DNA of 64,000 nt from Synergistales bacterium (GCA_018433595.1 JAHDQY010000022.1:78326-142325); one strand, 5' to 3'. Shown: positions 8,439-16,249, numbered from the stretch's first letter. Made by a program: numbers and translations. The notes: generated by a model not told the origin, from the letters alone.

Positions 8439-8996
8439 ATGCAGTACGTTATCGTCGGACTGGGAGGGCAGGGTATCCTCTTTTCCAGCAAGGTGCTTGG
8501 CCAGATCGCCCTCTCCCGAGGCGAGAGAGTCCTGGGCAGCGAAGTCCACGGCATGGCCCAGCGCGGCGGATCGGTCATCAGCCACTTCAAGATCGGTTCC
8601 TACCACAGTCCTCTGGTTCGGGCGGGAGAGGCCGATCTGCTTCTCGCCTTCGAGCAGGGAGAGGGCTTCCGCAACCTCCATTTTCTCCGCGACGGCGGGA
8701 TGCTCGTCGTCAACGTCCATCAGAAGGAGGCCCTGGAGAACGAGAGGCTCAGGAGCTACCTGGATTCCCGGAGGATCGGCGTCCGCGCCATCGAGGGTTA
8801 TGAGATCCTCAAAAAGGAGATGGGCGGCCGCTTCCTCTTCCTCAACGTCCTGATCCTCGGCGCCCTCAGCGCCACCGTCGAGGGCGGCGTCTCCTACGAC
8901 GAGGTGAAACAGGCCGTAGCCGAGCTCTCGCCGGAGCGGTTCCGCACCGAAAACCTCAAGGTCCTGGCTCTGGGCCATGAGGCTCTACAGGGCTGA
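8439..8996 (+). CDS. iorB: Indolepyruvate:ferredoxin oxidoreductase, beta subunit
   Basis: This is the gamma-type subunit of the 2-oxoacid oxidoreductase (POR family), which forms the complex with IorA. Family motifs are GLGGQGILFSSKVLG at residues 7-21 and SEVHGMAQRGGSVISH near 39-54. The length of 185 residues is usual. It follows iorA by 3 bases, so the two are translationally coupled. It ends just before a strong hairpin. Confidence 0.95.
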   Translation: MQYVIVGLGGQGILFSSKVLGQIALSRGERVLGSEVHGMAQRGGSVISHFKIGSYHSPLVRAGEADLLLAFEQGEGFRNLHFLRDGGMLVVNVHQKEALENERLRSYLDSRRIGVRAIEGYEILKKEMGGRFLFLNVLILGALSATVEGGVSYDEVKQAVAELSPERFRTENLKVLALGHEALQG

Positions 8997-9009
8997 TCGC
9001 TCCTCTGAT

Positions 9010-9039
9010 GAGGGGCTCTCCCGCCGGGGAGAGCCCCTC
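9010..9039 (+). promoter_or_regulatory. Hairpin after iorB that covers the ribosome site of the next gene
   Basis: GAGGGGCTCTCC and GGAGAGCCCCTC form a perfect 12-bp stem with a 6-base loop. No T run follows, so it is not a standard terminator. The 3' arm contains GGGGAG, the only ribosome-binding sequence for the GTG at 9043. It could stabilise the iorAB message or restrict translation of the next gene. Confidence 0.55.
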
Positions 9040-9042
9040 GCT

Positions 9043-9540
9043 GTGAAGCCGTTTCATGCCTTCTGCCTCGCCGAGCTGCTGACAGTCTTTCTCGTTGCGG
9101 CGGTTTTGGCCGGGGTGGCGGGACTCGCCCTTCATCGCAGTCTCGACTCGTCTCAGGCCCGTCTCGCCGCGGCAAGACGGGAGTCGGAGTCGCTTCTGCG
9201 GTGGCTTCAGGGGAAGACCCGTCGCGCCCTGGCGGAACGACGTTCTTTCCGGCTTCATTTCTCCTCCAGCCAGGCCGTGGACGTCCTCTATCTTCGCTGG
9301 GACGATACGGGACGGACGGAGCGCTTCGACGGCAGGGGGCGCCTTTTCATGCGCCGCAGGGTGAAGAGCACCCAAGAGGCTACGATAACGGAAAGCGTCT
9401 TCTCTCCTCTTTTTCATACCTTTTCTCCCGCCTTCACTCTCGATCTCTTTTCCCCTCCGGAAGAGAAGGCTTTCAGGCCTTTCCGTTTTCTCGTCGTCTC
9501 CGTTCAGGGACGGATCCGTCTGGCCGATACGCCCCCCTGA
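9043..9540 (+). CDS. Prepilin-like protein with type IV pilin N-terminus
   Basis: The N-terminus MKPFHAFCLAELLTVFLV resembles a class III (type IV pilin/pseudopilin) signal. There is a short basic leader, then F at +1 and E at +5 of a long hydrophobic helix up to about residue 30. The residue before the cleavage site would be Ala instead of the usual Gly. The 130-residue remainder is not recognisable but has a beta-rich look. Start choice: GTG 9043, with GGGGAG inside the hairpin just upstream. dprA and comM downstream suggest a competence pseudopilin role, but the rest of a pilus system is not in this window. Confidence 0.6.
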   Translation: MKPFHAFCLAELLTVFLVAAVLAGVAGLALHRSLDSSQARLAAARRESESLLRWLQGKTRRALAERRSFRLHFSSSQAVDVLYLRWDDTGRTERFDGRGRLFMRRRVKSTQEATITESVFSPLFHTFSPAFTLDLFSPPEEKAFRPFRFLVVSVQGRIRLADTPP

Positions 9541-9545
9541 AGTCG

Positions 9546-9574
9546 TTGAAAGGGCGCATCAAAAAGGGTATAAA
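9546..9574 (+). promoter_or_regulatory. Sigma-70-type promoter upstream of lepB
   Basis: TTGAAA, a 17-base spacer and TATAAA begin 6 bases after the previous stop codon. The transcription start would be about 65 bases before the lepB ATG. It likely drives the lepB-rbgA-rnhB-ylqG-ylqH-yraN-comM-dprA run. Confidence 0.65.
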
Positions 9575-9646
9575 CTTGTGGCGTCCCTTTCGCCGGGGCA
9601 GAGTTTCACCTATCCTTTGCACGACGCTCCCGAGGAGGTCATCGGT

Positions 9647-10159
9647 ATGGCAGTCAAGCCGTGGTGGCGCGAGACCCTGGAAACCATTCTCTGGGCTCTG
9701 GCGCTCGCCCTCGTTCTACGGACTTTCGTCGTTCAGGCCTTCTGGATTCCCAGCGGTTCCATGATTCCCACGCTGGAGGTGGGCGACCGGGTCCTGGTCT
9801 GCAAGTTCTGGTACCGTTTCAGCGATCCCGCCCGCGGGCAGATCGCCGTCTTCAAGTACCCCATGGATCCCAGGCGCGATTTCGTCAAGCGGATCATCGC
9901 CCTTCCCGGCGATGTCGTCGAACTGAAGGACGGCATGGTCTTCGTCAACGGTGCGGTCCAGAGCGAAATGTACGTGAAGAACCGGGATCTGTTCGAGATG
10001 CCGCCCGTCAAGATCCCCGAGGGGAGCTATTTCTGTCTCGGTGACAACCGCCCCAACTCCCAGGACAGCCGCTTCTGGGGTTTCGTTCCCAAAAACTACC
10101 TGAAGGGCCCCGTCTTCGTCCGCTACTGGCCCTTGAGCCGTCTGGGACCGGTGGAGTGA
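9647..10159 (+). CDS. lepB: Signal peptidase I
   Basis: This membrane-bound serine protease removes signal peptides from exported proteins. An N-terminal membrane helix (residues 11-31) is followed by the catalytic PSGSMIPTL with Ser38, then the general-base Lys81 in FVKRIIALPGD, and the later family box GDNRPNSQDSR. At 170 residues it has one membrane span and is close to the Gram-positive size. The ATG at 9647 has GAGGAGG 8 bases upstream; a longer in-frame version from 9578 would add non-homologous residues. Confidence 0.95.
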   Translation: MAVKPWWRETLETILWALALALVLRTFVVQAFWIPSGSMIPTLEVGDRVLVCKFWYRFSDPARGQIAVFKYPMDPRRDFVKRIIALPGDVVELKDGMVFVNGAVQSEMYVKNRDLFEMPPVKIPEGSYFCLGDNRPNSQDSRFWGFVPKNYLKGPVFVRYWPLSRLGPVE

Positions 10160-10160
10160 C

Positions 10161-11000
10161 GTGGGGCGGACCGTCTGGTTCCCGGGCCATATGGCACGAG
10201 GCTCCCGCAAGCTGCTGGAGCTCGTCAGGGATCTCGATCTCTTCCTTGAGGTCCGGGACGCCAGGGCGCCGCTCCTGACGGCCTCCCCCTTTGTGGAATC
10301 GCTCCGTTCCGCCAGGCCGGTCTGGCAGGTTCTGACGAGGAGGGACCTGGCCGATGAATCCGTCACCTCCCGCTGGATCGACTGGTTTCGGAGTCGAGGC
10401 GACGAGGCCTGGGCCTACGATCTTCGCAAGGACCGCCTTGATGACCTCATCAGGGCCCTCGGGGCGCGCCGACCTGCCCACCGGGAGCTGCGTCTGGCCG
10501 TTTTGGGAATCCCCAACGTCGGGAAATCGCTCCTCCTCAACGGCCTGGTCGGTCGCAAGTCGGCTCTCGTCGGTGCTCTGCCCGGCATTACCCGCGGCGT
10601 CTCCTGGTCCAAGGGAAGGGGCTTTCTGGTCGTCGATTCGCCGGGAATCGCCGATCCTCATGCGGGAGCCTCCGTCCATCGCCACCTTGCCTGGATCGGC
10701 TGCAGCCGTGCCGAAGTCATCGGCGGCACGGACGTTCTGGCTCTGGGGCTGATCGGGGCTCTCCGGAGTCGCGGTCTCTGGCGGCTTGTCGAAAAGAGCT
10801 GGCAGGTGGTCGACGGCGGCGGGAGCGATGAGGCCCTTCTCGAGGCGATCGGCCGCCGGCTCGGCTGCCTTGTCCGCGGCGGAGGGGTCAATCTCGCCCA
10901 GGCGGGGAAGCGCCTTCTCGATGCCTTCGCGACGGGTCGGCTGGGCCGGGTTTCCCTGGAGAAGCCCGGCGAGGCTCCCTCATGGGAAGAAAGCGACTGA
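10161..11000 (+). CDS. rbgA: Ribosome biogenesis GTPase RbgA/YlqF-like, with an altered G4 motif
   Basis: RbgA helps late assembly of the 50S subunit. The circularly permuted GTPase order is visible: WFPGHM with the catalytic-type His10, the position of G4, then the P-loop GIPNVGKS, G2 (PGIT) and G3 as DSPG. The expected NKxD guanine-specificity motif is replaced by TRRD (residues 59-62), and GKST is GKSL. The C-terminal RbgA-type helical domain is present (GCLVRGGGVNLAQA). Start is GTG 10161, immediately after the lepB stop. It sits before rnhB exactly as ylqF does in Bacillus. Confidence 0.88.
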   Translation: MGRTVWFPGHMARGSRKLLELVRDLDLFLEVRDARAPLLTASPFVESLRSARPVWQVLTRRDLADESVTSRWIDWFRSRGDEAWAYDLRKDRLDDLIRALGARRPAHRELRLAVLGIPNVGKSLLLNGLVGRKSALVGALPGITRGVSWSKGRGFLVVDSPGIADPHAGASVHRHLAWIGCSRAEVIGGTDVLALGLIGALRSRGLWRLVEKSWQVVDGGGSDEALLEAIGRRLGCLVRGGGVNLAQAGKRLLDAFATGRLGRVSLEKPGEAPSWEESD

Positions 11001-11563
11001 TCGTCGGCACCGATGAGGCCGGCCGAGGTCCTCTGGCCGGCCCTGTCGTCGCCGCCGCCGCCGTGCTGACGCGGTCTCAGCGCGAGGTGCTCCTCGATCT
11101 GGGCCTGCGGGATTCCAAGAAGCTGGGCGAGGCCCGAAGGGAGTCGCTTTTCGCCGCCATGAAAGCTCTGGGTGTCCTCTGGCGGGCTCAGGCGGCCTCA
11201 GTGGGGCGGATCGAGGAGGAGAACATTCTCCAGGCCAGTCTCTGGGCCATGAGATGTTCCGTCGTCGCCCTCGGCGTCGAAGCCGATCGGGTCATCGTCG
11301 ACGGGAACCGCCTCATCCCCGGCCTGCCCTTCGAGCAGAGGGCCCTTCCGGGGGCCGATGACATCGTCCCCGCCGTCGCCGCCGCCTCCGTCATCGCCAA
11401 GGTGCTCCGCGATCGGGTCATGACGGCCCTGGACAGACTTTATCCCCAATGGGAGTTTTCCCGCCACAAGGGGTACGGAACGAAAGCCCACCATGAAGCG
11501 CTGAGGTGTTTCGGGCCCTCTCCGATTCACCGGCTGAGCTTCTGCAGGAAAATCCTGTCATGA
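10982..11563 (+). CDS. rnhB: Ribonuclease HII
   Basis: This enzyme cuts RNA in RNA/DNA hybrids and at single ribonucleotides in DNA. The catalytic GTDEAGRGPLAGPVV holds D11 and E12, followed by LRDSKKL and VDGN with the later conserved Asp, and the C-terminal SRHKGYGT and PSPIHRLSF. The length of 193 residues is normal. It overlaps rbgA by 19 bases, and the next gene starts in the ATGA at its stop, so all are coupled. Confidence 0.95.
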   Translation: MGRKRLIVGTDEAGRGPLAGPVVAAAAVLTRSQREVLLDLGLRDSKKLGEARRESLFAAMKALGVLWRAQAASVGRIEEENILQASLWAMRCSVVALGVEADRVIVDGNRLIPGLPFEQRALPGADDIVPAVAAASVIAKVLRDRVMTALDRLYPQWEFSRHKGYGTKAHHEALRCFGPSPIHRLSFCRKILS

Positions 11564-12582
11564 CGGGCGGCGTCGGCGGCCTCGAACAGAGGCAGGGCTT
11601 GCCTTCGGAGCTTCAGGAGACGCAGCGGCAGACGTCGGCGCAACCGACGGGCCGACCGACGGGGCCCGCCCTGGCCGACGGAGACGTCGTCGAGGGGCGC
11701 GTCCTGGCGAAGAGCGAGGACGGTTCCTATCTCGTCCGCCTCCTGGGCCGCGAGCTTCAGGCGAGGGCGACGATGGAGCTCTTTCCCGGCCAGGCCTTTC
11801 GGGCCCAGTGGCAGAACGGCGCGCCTCCGCTCCTGAAGCTGATCACCGCCGGAAGAGAAGGGCTGCTGGCCTCCCTTTCGGGTCGTGATCTGGCCCTTGC
11901 CGAGGCCCTCCTTTCCCGCGGTTTTCCCTTGGGGAGAGAGGCTCTGGGCCGGCTCCGCACGGCCTGGGTGCGTCTGGGCGGCCTCAGGGAGCAGCTGCCG
12001 GCCCTCGTGGAACTCTGGGCTCGCGGGCTCCCCCTGACGGAGCACAACGTTTCGGTCATCGCAAGCTACCTCGCCCTGGATGACGGCCTTTTGCCCCGCC
12101 TCTGGAAGCGTTTCCGCCTGCGCCTGTCGGAACGTCTCGCCTCGGGGACGGCCCTCAAGGAGGCCCTCGCTGCGGTTCGAGGCGGCGATAGCGAGCTTGA
12201 TGACCTTTTGTCGGCCTTGACGCTTCTGGGATCGCCCGTAACGGTCGATACCGATGGAGAGGCCCGCCCCCTTCTGCGCTGGCCCTTCGAAGAGGGGGCC
12301 CCGGCCCGGGTGGCCGTCGAGCGGAGCCGCGGACTCTGGCTCCTTTCCTTCGACCTTCCCCTGGACCGTCTGGGACCTGTCGAAGGCGAACTTCATTACG
12401 ACGGGAAGGCTCTGGCCGTTTTCCTCCGCGCCTCGCCCGAGGGGATGCCTCCACTCAGGCTCTCCCTGAAGGAGCTGGCATCCCGCCTTCGTGAGCTTCC
12501 CCTGGCGCTTCAGCACCTCGGCCTCACGGTTCGGTCCGACGAGAGACTTCGGTTTTACAGGGGGGTGGATTTCGAGGCATGA
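11560..12582 (+). CDS. ylqG: YlqG-like protein of the rnhB-ylqH cluster (FliK-like C-terminus)
   Basis: The assignment rests mainly on position between rnhB and an FlhB-C-like gene, the place of ylqG in Bacillus. The 340-residue protein has a Gln/Thr/Pro-rich N-terminus (to about 45), then a helical Leu-rich body, and a C-terminal segment (about 240-340) with GPVEGELHYDGKALAVFL and a Leu-rich tail, which recalls the hook-length-control fold of FliK. The ATG is in the ATGA overlap with rnhB. Function is unknown in relatives. A true FliK is encoded at 31.5 kb, so this is probably a paralogous relative. Confidence 0.6.
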   Translation: MTGGVGGLEQRQGLPSELQETQRQTSAQPTGRPTGPALADGDVVEGRVLAKSEDGSYLVRLLGRELQARATMELFPGQAFRAQWQNGAPPLLKLITAGREGLLASLSGRDLALAEALLSRGFPLGREALGRLRTAWVRLGGLREQLPALVELWARGLPLTEHNVSVIASYLALDDGLLPRLWKRFRLRLSERLASGTALKEALAAVRGGDSELDDLLSALTLLGSPVTVDTDGEARPLLRWPFEEGAPARVAVERSRGLWLLSFDLPLDRLGPVEGELHYDGKALAVFLRASPEGMPPLRLSLKELASRLRELPLALQHLGLTVRSDERLRFYRGVDFEA

Positions 12583-12866
12583 CGAAGGGACGCAAAAAAG
12601 CGGCCGCCCTCAGCTACGAGCCCGGTGAAGGCGGGGCTCCCCGTCTTGTCGCCTCCGGAGAGGGGTACCTGGCCCAGAAGATCATCGAAATCGCCCGCAG
12701 CGCCGAGATCCCCCTTGTGGAAGACGCCGCCCTGGTCAGCGCTCTCCTCGTCCTCGAGCTGGGCGAAGAGATTCCCGTCGAGCTTTATGAGGCCGTCGCC
12801 CGCATCCTGGCCTTCATCTACAGGTTGGACCGGTACGGTGACGGCGGAAAGGAGCGACGCCTTTGA
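12579..12866 (+). CDS. ylqH: FlhB C-terminal-domain-like protein (YlqH family)
   Basis: This 95-residue protein resembles only the cytoplasmic C-terminal part of the flagellar export switch protein FlhB. The pattern AAALSYEPGEGGAPRLVASGEGYLA is followed by ARSAEIPLVEDAALVSALL and an end LYEAVARILAFIYRLD almost identical in style to the FlhB end at 43.6 kb. It has no NPxx autocleavage site and no membrane part. It overlaps ylqG by 4 bases. In B. subtilis ylqH sits at the same place. Related small proteins can interact with the export apparatus, but the role here is unproven. Confidence 0.85.
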   Translation: MTKGRKKAAALSYEPGEGGAPRLVASGEGYLAQKIIEIARSAEIPLVEDAALVSALLVLELGEEIPVELYEAVARILAFIYRLDRYGDGGKERRL

Positions 12867-13228
12867 ACCATCTGGAGAAAGGACGTTACGGCGAGGATGT
12901 CGCTCAGGAATACCTCCGTTCCCTGGGATGGCGCATCAAGGAGAGGAACGTCCGGATCGCAGGGGGCGAACTCGACGTTGTCGCCTTTGACGGGGAGGAG
13001 CTCGTCGTCGTCGAGGTGAGGCTTCGGAGCATCGGCCGCCTCCTTCCTCCGGAGGAGACGGTGGGGCCCCGGAAGCTCCGCGTTCTCGTCCGGGCGGGGC
13101 GGAGCTACGTCGACCGCGTCGGTTGGGAAGGACCCTGGCGGATCGACCTTCTGGCCGTCACCGTCGACGGCGGGGGGAACCCCAAGGTGGAACTCTTTCC
13201 CGATATCGCCATGGGGTGGCCTTCGTGA
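12863..13228 (+). CDS. yraN: YraN/UPF0102 family nuclease-like protein
   Basis: This 121-residue protein has the restriction-endonuclease-like fold of the YraN family. KGRYGEDVAQEYLRSLGWRI is followed by GGELDVVAFDGEELVVVEVR, where the E, D and E residues form the expected metal-binding core (the usual K is R here). It starts with TTG at 12863, overlapping ylqH by 4 bases, and ends in a GTGA overlap with comM. The family is often found beside rnhB and comM/dprA and is suspected to act in DNA processing. Confidence 0.88.
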   Translation: MNHLEKGRYGEDVAQEYLRSLGWRIKERNVRIAGGELDVVAFDGEELVVVEVRLRSIGRLLPPEETVGPRKLRVLVRAGRSYVDRVGWEGPWRIDLLAVTVDGGGNPKVELFPDIAMGWPS

Positions 13229-14748
13229 GCAGGATCTGCGGCGTGACCTTGCGCGGTGTCGAGGCCCTCAAGGTGGAGATCGAGGTGGAGATCACGGGAG
13301 GACTCTTCGCCATCTCCATCGTCGGCCTCCCCGATGTGGCCGTTCGGGAGGCCCGGGAACGGATACGGGCCGCCCTTCGGAACCAGGGCAATTCGCTTCG
13401 AGGACGGATCGCCCTCAATCTGGCGCCGGCCGACCTGCCCAAGGAAGGGACGCTCCTCGATCTTCCCATGGCGGTCGCCCTCGCCGAGCGTCAGGGACTC
13501 ATCCCGTCTCAGCGGGCGGCGGTCTTCATGGGGGAACTGGCCCTGGACGGGCGGCTTCGCCGCACCCGCGGCGCCGTGCCTGCGGCCCTGATGGCCAGGG
13601 AGTCGGGCCTGCCGCTCTACGTTCCGGAGGAGAATGCCGGCGAAGTCGCCCTGGTCCCCGGTCTCGAAGCCTTCGCCGCATCGACCCTTCGGGATCTCTT
13701 CGATCATCTGAGAGGGAAGCGCAGGCTGGAGGCGGTTCGCCCCGCCGCCGAGGGGGAGCCTTCTTTCGAAGCGGAGACCGATCTTGCCGACATCAAGGGA
13801 CAGATGGTCGCCAAGAGGGCCCTGGAGATCGCCGCCGCCGGCCATCACAACCTGCTTCTCATGGGAGCGCCCGGTTCGGGGAAGACCATGCTTGCCCGGG
13901 CACTGCAGGGGATTCTGCCGCCGCTCTCTCAGGAAGAGCTCCTTGAGGTGCTGCTCGTCCGCAGCACGGTGGGGAGCCCCTTCGAACGTGGCGGCAGAAG
14001 GCGCCCCTTCCGTGCCGTTCACCACACGGCCAGCACCGCCGCCATTTGTGGAGGGGGGCGCGATCTTCGCCCAGGCGAGGTGAGCCTGGCCCATCGCGGC
14101 GTGCTCTTCCTCGACGAGTTCACCGAGTTCCGCCGCGATCTCCTGGAGGCCCTCCGCCAGCCCCTGGAAGACGGCCGCATCGCGGTAAGCCGGGCCACGG
14201 GGACGGCGACCTATCCGGCCCGGGTCCTGCTGGTCTGTGCCTGCAATCCCTGTCCCTGCGGCTATCTGGGAGATCCTCTCGTCTCCTGCCGCTGCTCGGC
14301 GACGGAGAGAGAGCGCTACGGACGGCGGCTTTCGGGGCCGATCATGGATCGCATCGATCTTCATGTCGAGGTGCCCCGTCTGACGCCGGAGGAGCTTGTG
14401 GGGCTTTCGTCGGTGGAACCCGAGACGAGCTCCGTCGTCCGGAAGCGTGTCGAAGAGGCCCGCCGGATTCAGCAGGAGCGCTGGCGACGCTGGGGCTGTT
14501 CCTGCAACGCCGAGGTTCCTGAAAAGATCCTGCGAAAGACGCTTCTCCCCGGAAGCGAGGTTCGTGCCTTCCTGGCTTCGATGGCGAGGCGACATCGCCT
14601 CACAGGACGGGGTATGAGCCGTGTGCTGCGGGTTGCCCGAACCATCGCCGATCTGGCCCGGGTCTCCGACGTCGACGTCGCCCATGTGGCCGAGGCCTTG
14701 GCCTATCGAGGAAGGGGGGAAGAGCTTTGGACGGACGGCACGCCCTGA
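13225..14748 (+). CDS. comM: YifB/ComM family Mg-chelatase-like AAA+ ATPase
   Basis: ComM is a hexameric helicase that promotes branch migration during natural transformation. The 507-residue length is standard. There is an N-terminal LonC-like domain (residues 1-170), then AAA+ with Walker A GAPGSGKT and Walker B LFLDEFTEF, sensor region CACNPCPCG, and the C-terminal Mg_chelatase segment. The start is the GTG at 13225 within the yraN stop; an upstream extension to 13123 would overlap yraN by about 100 bases. It stands before dprA, as in many competence-associated clusters. Confidence 0.93.
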   Translation: MSRICGVTLRGVEALKVEIEVEITGGLFAISIVGLPDVAVREARERIRAALRNQGNSLRGRIALNLAPADLPKEGTLLDLPMAVALAERQGLIPSQRAAVFMGELALDGRLRRTRGAVPAALMARESGLPLYVPEENAGEVALVPGLEAFAASTLRDLFDHLRGKRRLEAVRPAAEGEPSFEAETDLADIKGQMVAKRALEIAAAGHHNLLLMGAPGSGKTMLARALQGILPPLSQEELLEVLLVRSTVGSPFERGGRRRPFRAVHHTASTAAICGGGRDLRPGEVSLAHRGVLFLDEFTEFRRDLLEALRQPLEDGRIAVSRATGTATYPARVLLVCACNPCPCGYLGDPLVSCRCSATERERYGRRLSGPIMDRIDLHVEVPRLTPEELVGLSSVEPETSSVVRKRVEEARRIQQERWRRWGCSCNAEVPEKILRKTLLPGSEVRAFLASMARRHRLTGRGMSRVLRVARTIADLARVSDVDVAHVAEALAYRGRGEELWTDGTP

Positions 14749-15830
14749 TGCTGCTCAACGCCTGCGAAAGCTTCGACAGGGATTATCTCGAGGGGCTTCG
14801 TCGGGAGGGGATCGACGCCGTCGAGCTTGTGCAAGGCGGAGTCTCGCTCTGGAAGGGGCTGGGCCTTACCGAGAGGGTTCAGGCTCTGCTGGAAAAGGGA
14901 CTCTCCAGGGGGTGGGCCGAAGAGGAGTTCGAGCGCTGCCGAAGCCTCGGCGTCTCCGTCGTCACCCTTGAGGACGAGACCTATCCCGAGGTGCTCCGAA
15001 GCCTCCCCAAGGCCCCTCTGCTGCTCTATGTCCGAGGCAGCATCCCTTCCCTGGAGGCCGCTGTGGCGATCGTCGGAACAAGGCGGTGTTCCGCCTACGG
15101 ACGGCGTGTCGCCTACGACCTTGGGCGGCGGCTCTCTCTGGGAGGATCGGCCGTCGTCAGCGGCGGCGCTTCCGGAGTTGACGGCTCGGCTCATTCCGGA
15201 GCTCTCGAGGGGGGAATGGGAACCGTCGCCGTCCTGGGCACCGGCGTTGACCGCGTCTTCCCTCAAGGGCACGAGGAGCTGTTCCGATCGATCGCCGAGC
15301 GGGGAGCTCTCATCAGCGAATACCCTCTGAGGACGGAGGCCCGGGGGTGGCGTTTCCCCAGGAGAAACCGCATCATTGTCGGGCTCTCGTCCAGGCTCGT
15401 CGTCGTCGAGGCTCCCAAGAGAAGCGGTGCCATGATCACGGCCCGCATCGCCCTGGAGGCCTCGCGGGAGGTCTGGGTCGTCCCCGGCAGAGTGGGAGAG
15501 GGCGTCTGCGAAGGCTCCAACCGCCTGCTCTTCGACGGAGCCTTTCCTCTCGTCGAACTCGATGAGTTCGTCGGTTTCAACGGCCAGCGCCAACTCGCCC
15601 TTTTCGATTCCCCCGTGCCGCCGGCTCCGTCGAGGAGCCTTCATCTCTCGGACGAAGAGAAGGCTCTCTACTTCCTCATTCGCGACCAGGGCGAACGGGC
15701 CGTTGACAACCTGGCCGCCCAAGGTAAAATGGGCGCCGCCGACGTGGTCCGGGTTCTGAGCCTGCTTGCGGCCCGAGGTCTCGTCTATCCTTCGGGGCCG
15801 GGCCGGTGGAGCGCCAGCCCCGAGATCTGA
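14727..15830 (+). CDS. dprA: DNA-processing protein DprA (Smf)
   Basis: DprA binds incoming single-stranded DNA and loads RecA in natural transformation. It has the Rossmann-type motifs AIVGTRRCSAYG, SGGASGVDGSAHSGAL and LGTGVDRVFPQGHEEL, then ISEYP and RRNRIIVGLS. The C-terminal winged-helix part spans about 295-360. The TTG at 14727 has GAAGGGGGG 6-7 bases upstream and overlaps comM by 22 bases. In B. subtilis the smf gene likewise precedes topA. The length of 367 residues is normal. Confidence 0.95.
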   Translation: MDGRHALMLLNACESFDRDYLEGLRREGIDAVELVQGGVSLWKGLGLTERVQALLEKGLSRGWAEEEFERCRSLGVSVVTLEDETYPEVLRSLPKAPLLLYVRGSIPSLEAAVAIVGTRRCSAYGRRVAYDLGRRLSLGGSAVVSGGASGVDGSAHSGALEGGMGTVAVLGTGVDRVFPQGHEELFRSIAERGALISEYPLRTEARGWRFPRRNRIIVGLSSRLVVVEAPKRSGAMITARIALEASREVWVVPGRVGEGVCEGSNRLLFDGAFPLVELDEFVGFNGQRQLALFDSPVPPAPSRSLHLSDEEKALYFLIRDQGERAVDNLAAQGKMGAADVVRVLSLLAARGLVYPSGPGRWSASPEI

Positions 15831-15833
15831 GCG

Positions 15834-15873
15834 TTGACCCCTTTGACTCCGATCGGCTTTATTGGTTAGATAA
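15834..15873 (+). promoter_or_regulatory. Overlapping sigma-70-type promoters before the topA operon
   Basis: Two -35 candidates lie just after the dprA stop: TTGACC (15834) with TTTATT 18 bases on, and TTGACT (15843) with TAGATA 18 bases on. Both fit sigma-70 spacing and point to the small gene and topA. Confidence 0.5.
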
Positions 15874-15925
15874 CAGCTGTCCCCCAGGAATCACCCCGGG
15901 GGTTCCCTTTTGTTCACCGGAAGCG

Positions 15926-15950
15926 CTCCTTCTTCGGAAGGGGGTTTTTT
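15926..15950 (+). terminator. Terminator-like hairpin in the topA-operon leader (attenuator candidate)
   Basis: CTCCTTC and GAAGGGG (one G:T pair) enclose a TTCG tetraloop, and six T follow. It lies downstream of the promoter pair but 15 bases upstream of the first start codon. A second GC-rich inverted region (CCCCC around 15881, GGGGG around 15898) precedes it and could pair alternatively. Confidence 0.65.
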
Positions 15951-15964
15951 ACGGAGGTGTCTTC

Positions 15965-16240
15965 ATGTCCTTTCGCCTGTTTCATGATCTAGAGCGCCGC
16001 TACCTTGCCACAGAAACTCTTGGCCTCGCCTGTCGTTACCTCGAGACGGAGGAGTATCCCCCTCATGTCGTCGAGTGTGCCATCGACGAATCGGTCCGTC
16101 TGGGCAAGGCCGGCCGGCTCTGTGTCACGCCCGATCTTTTCTGTGCCGTCCTGGAGGCCCTCTGGGAGGAGGGCGTCCTTCCTCTTTCCGGCATCGAGAG
16201 CTCCTTCTGCGCCGATCAGAGCGCCCGCTGGACCTGCTAG
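15965..16240 (+). CDS. Small hypothetical protein preceding topA
   Basis: I do not recognise this 91-residue protein. It starts MSFRLFHDLERRYLA, is mostly alpha-helical in appearance, and contains four cysteines (in CRYLETEE, ECAID, LCVTPDLFCAV) and a fifth near the end. There is no signal peptide. GGAGGTG lies 5 bases before the ATG. It ends 9 bases before topA, so they are cotranscribed, downstream of a terminator-like hairpin. Codon use matches the neighbours, so the frame looks real. Confidence 0.65.
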   Translation: MSFRLFHDLERRYLATETLGLACRYLETEEYPPHVVECAIDESVRLGKAGRLCVTPDLFCAVLEALWEEGVLPLSGIESSFCADQSARWTC

Positions 16241-16249
16241 GAGCGCACG

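Noticed and set aside
6003..8978. 991-codon open frame on the minus strand
   Set aside because: It runs opposite to the clear thioesterase, iorA and iorB genes; it is a shadow of GC-rich codon use.
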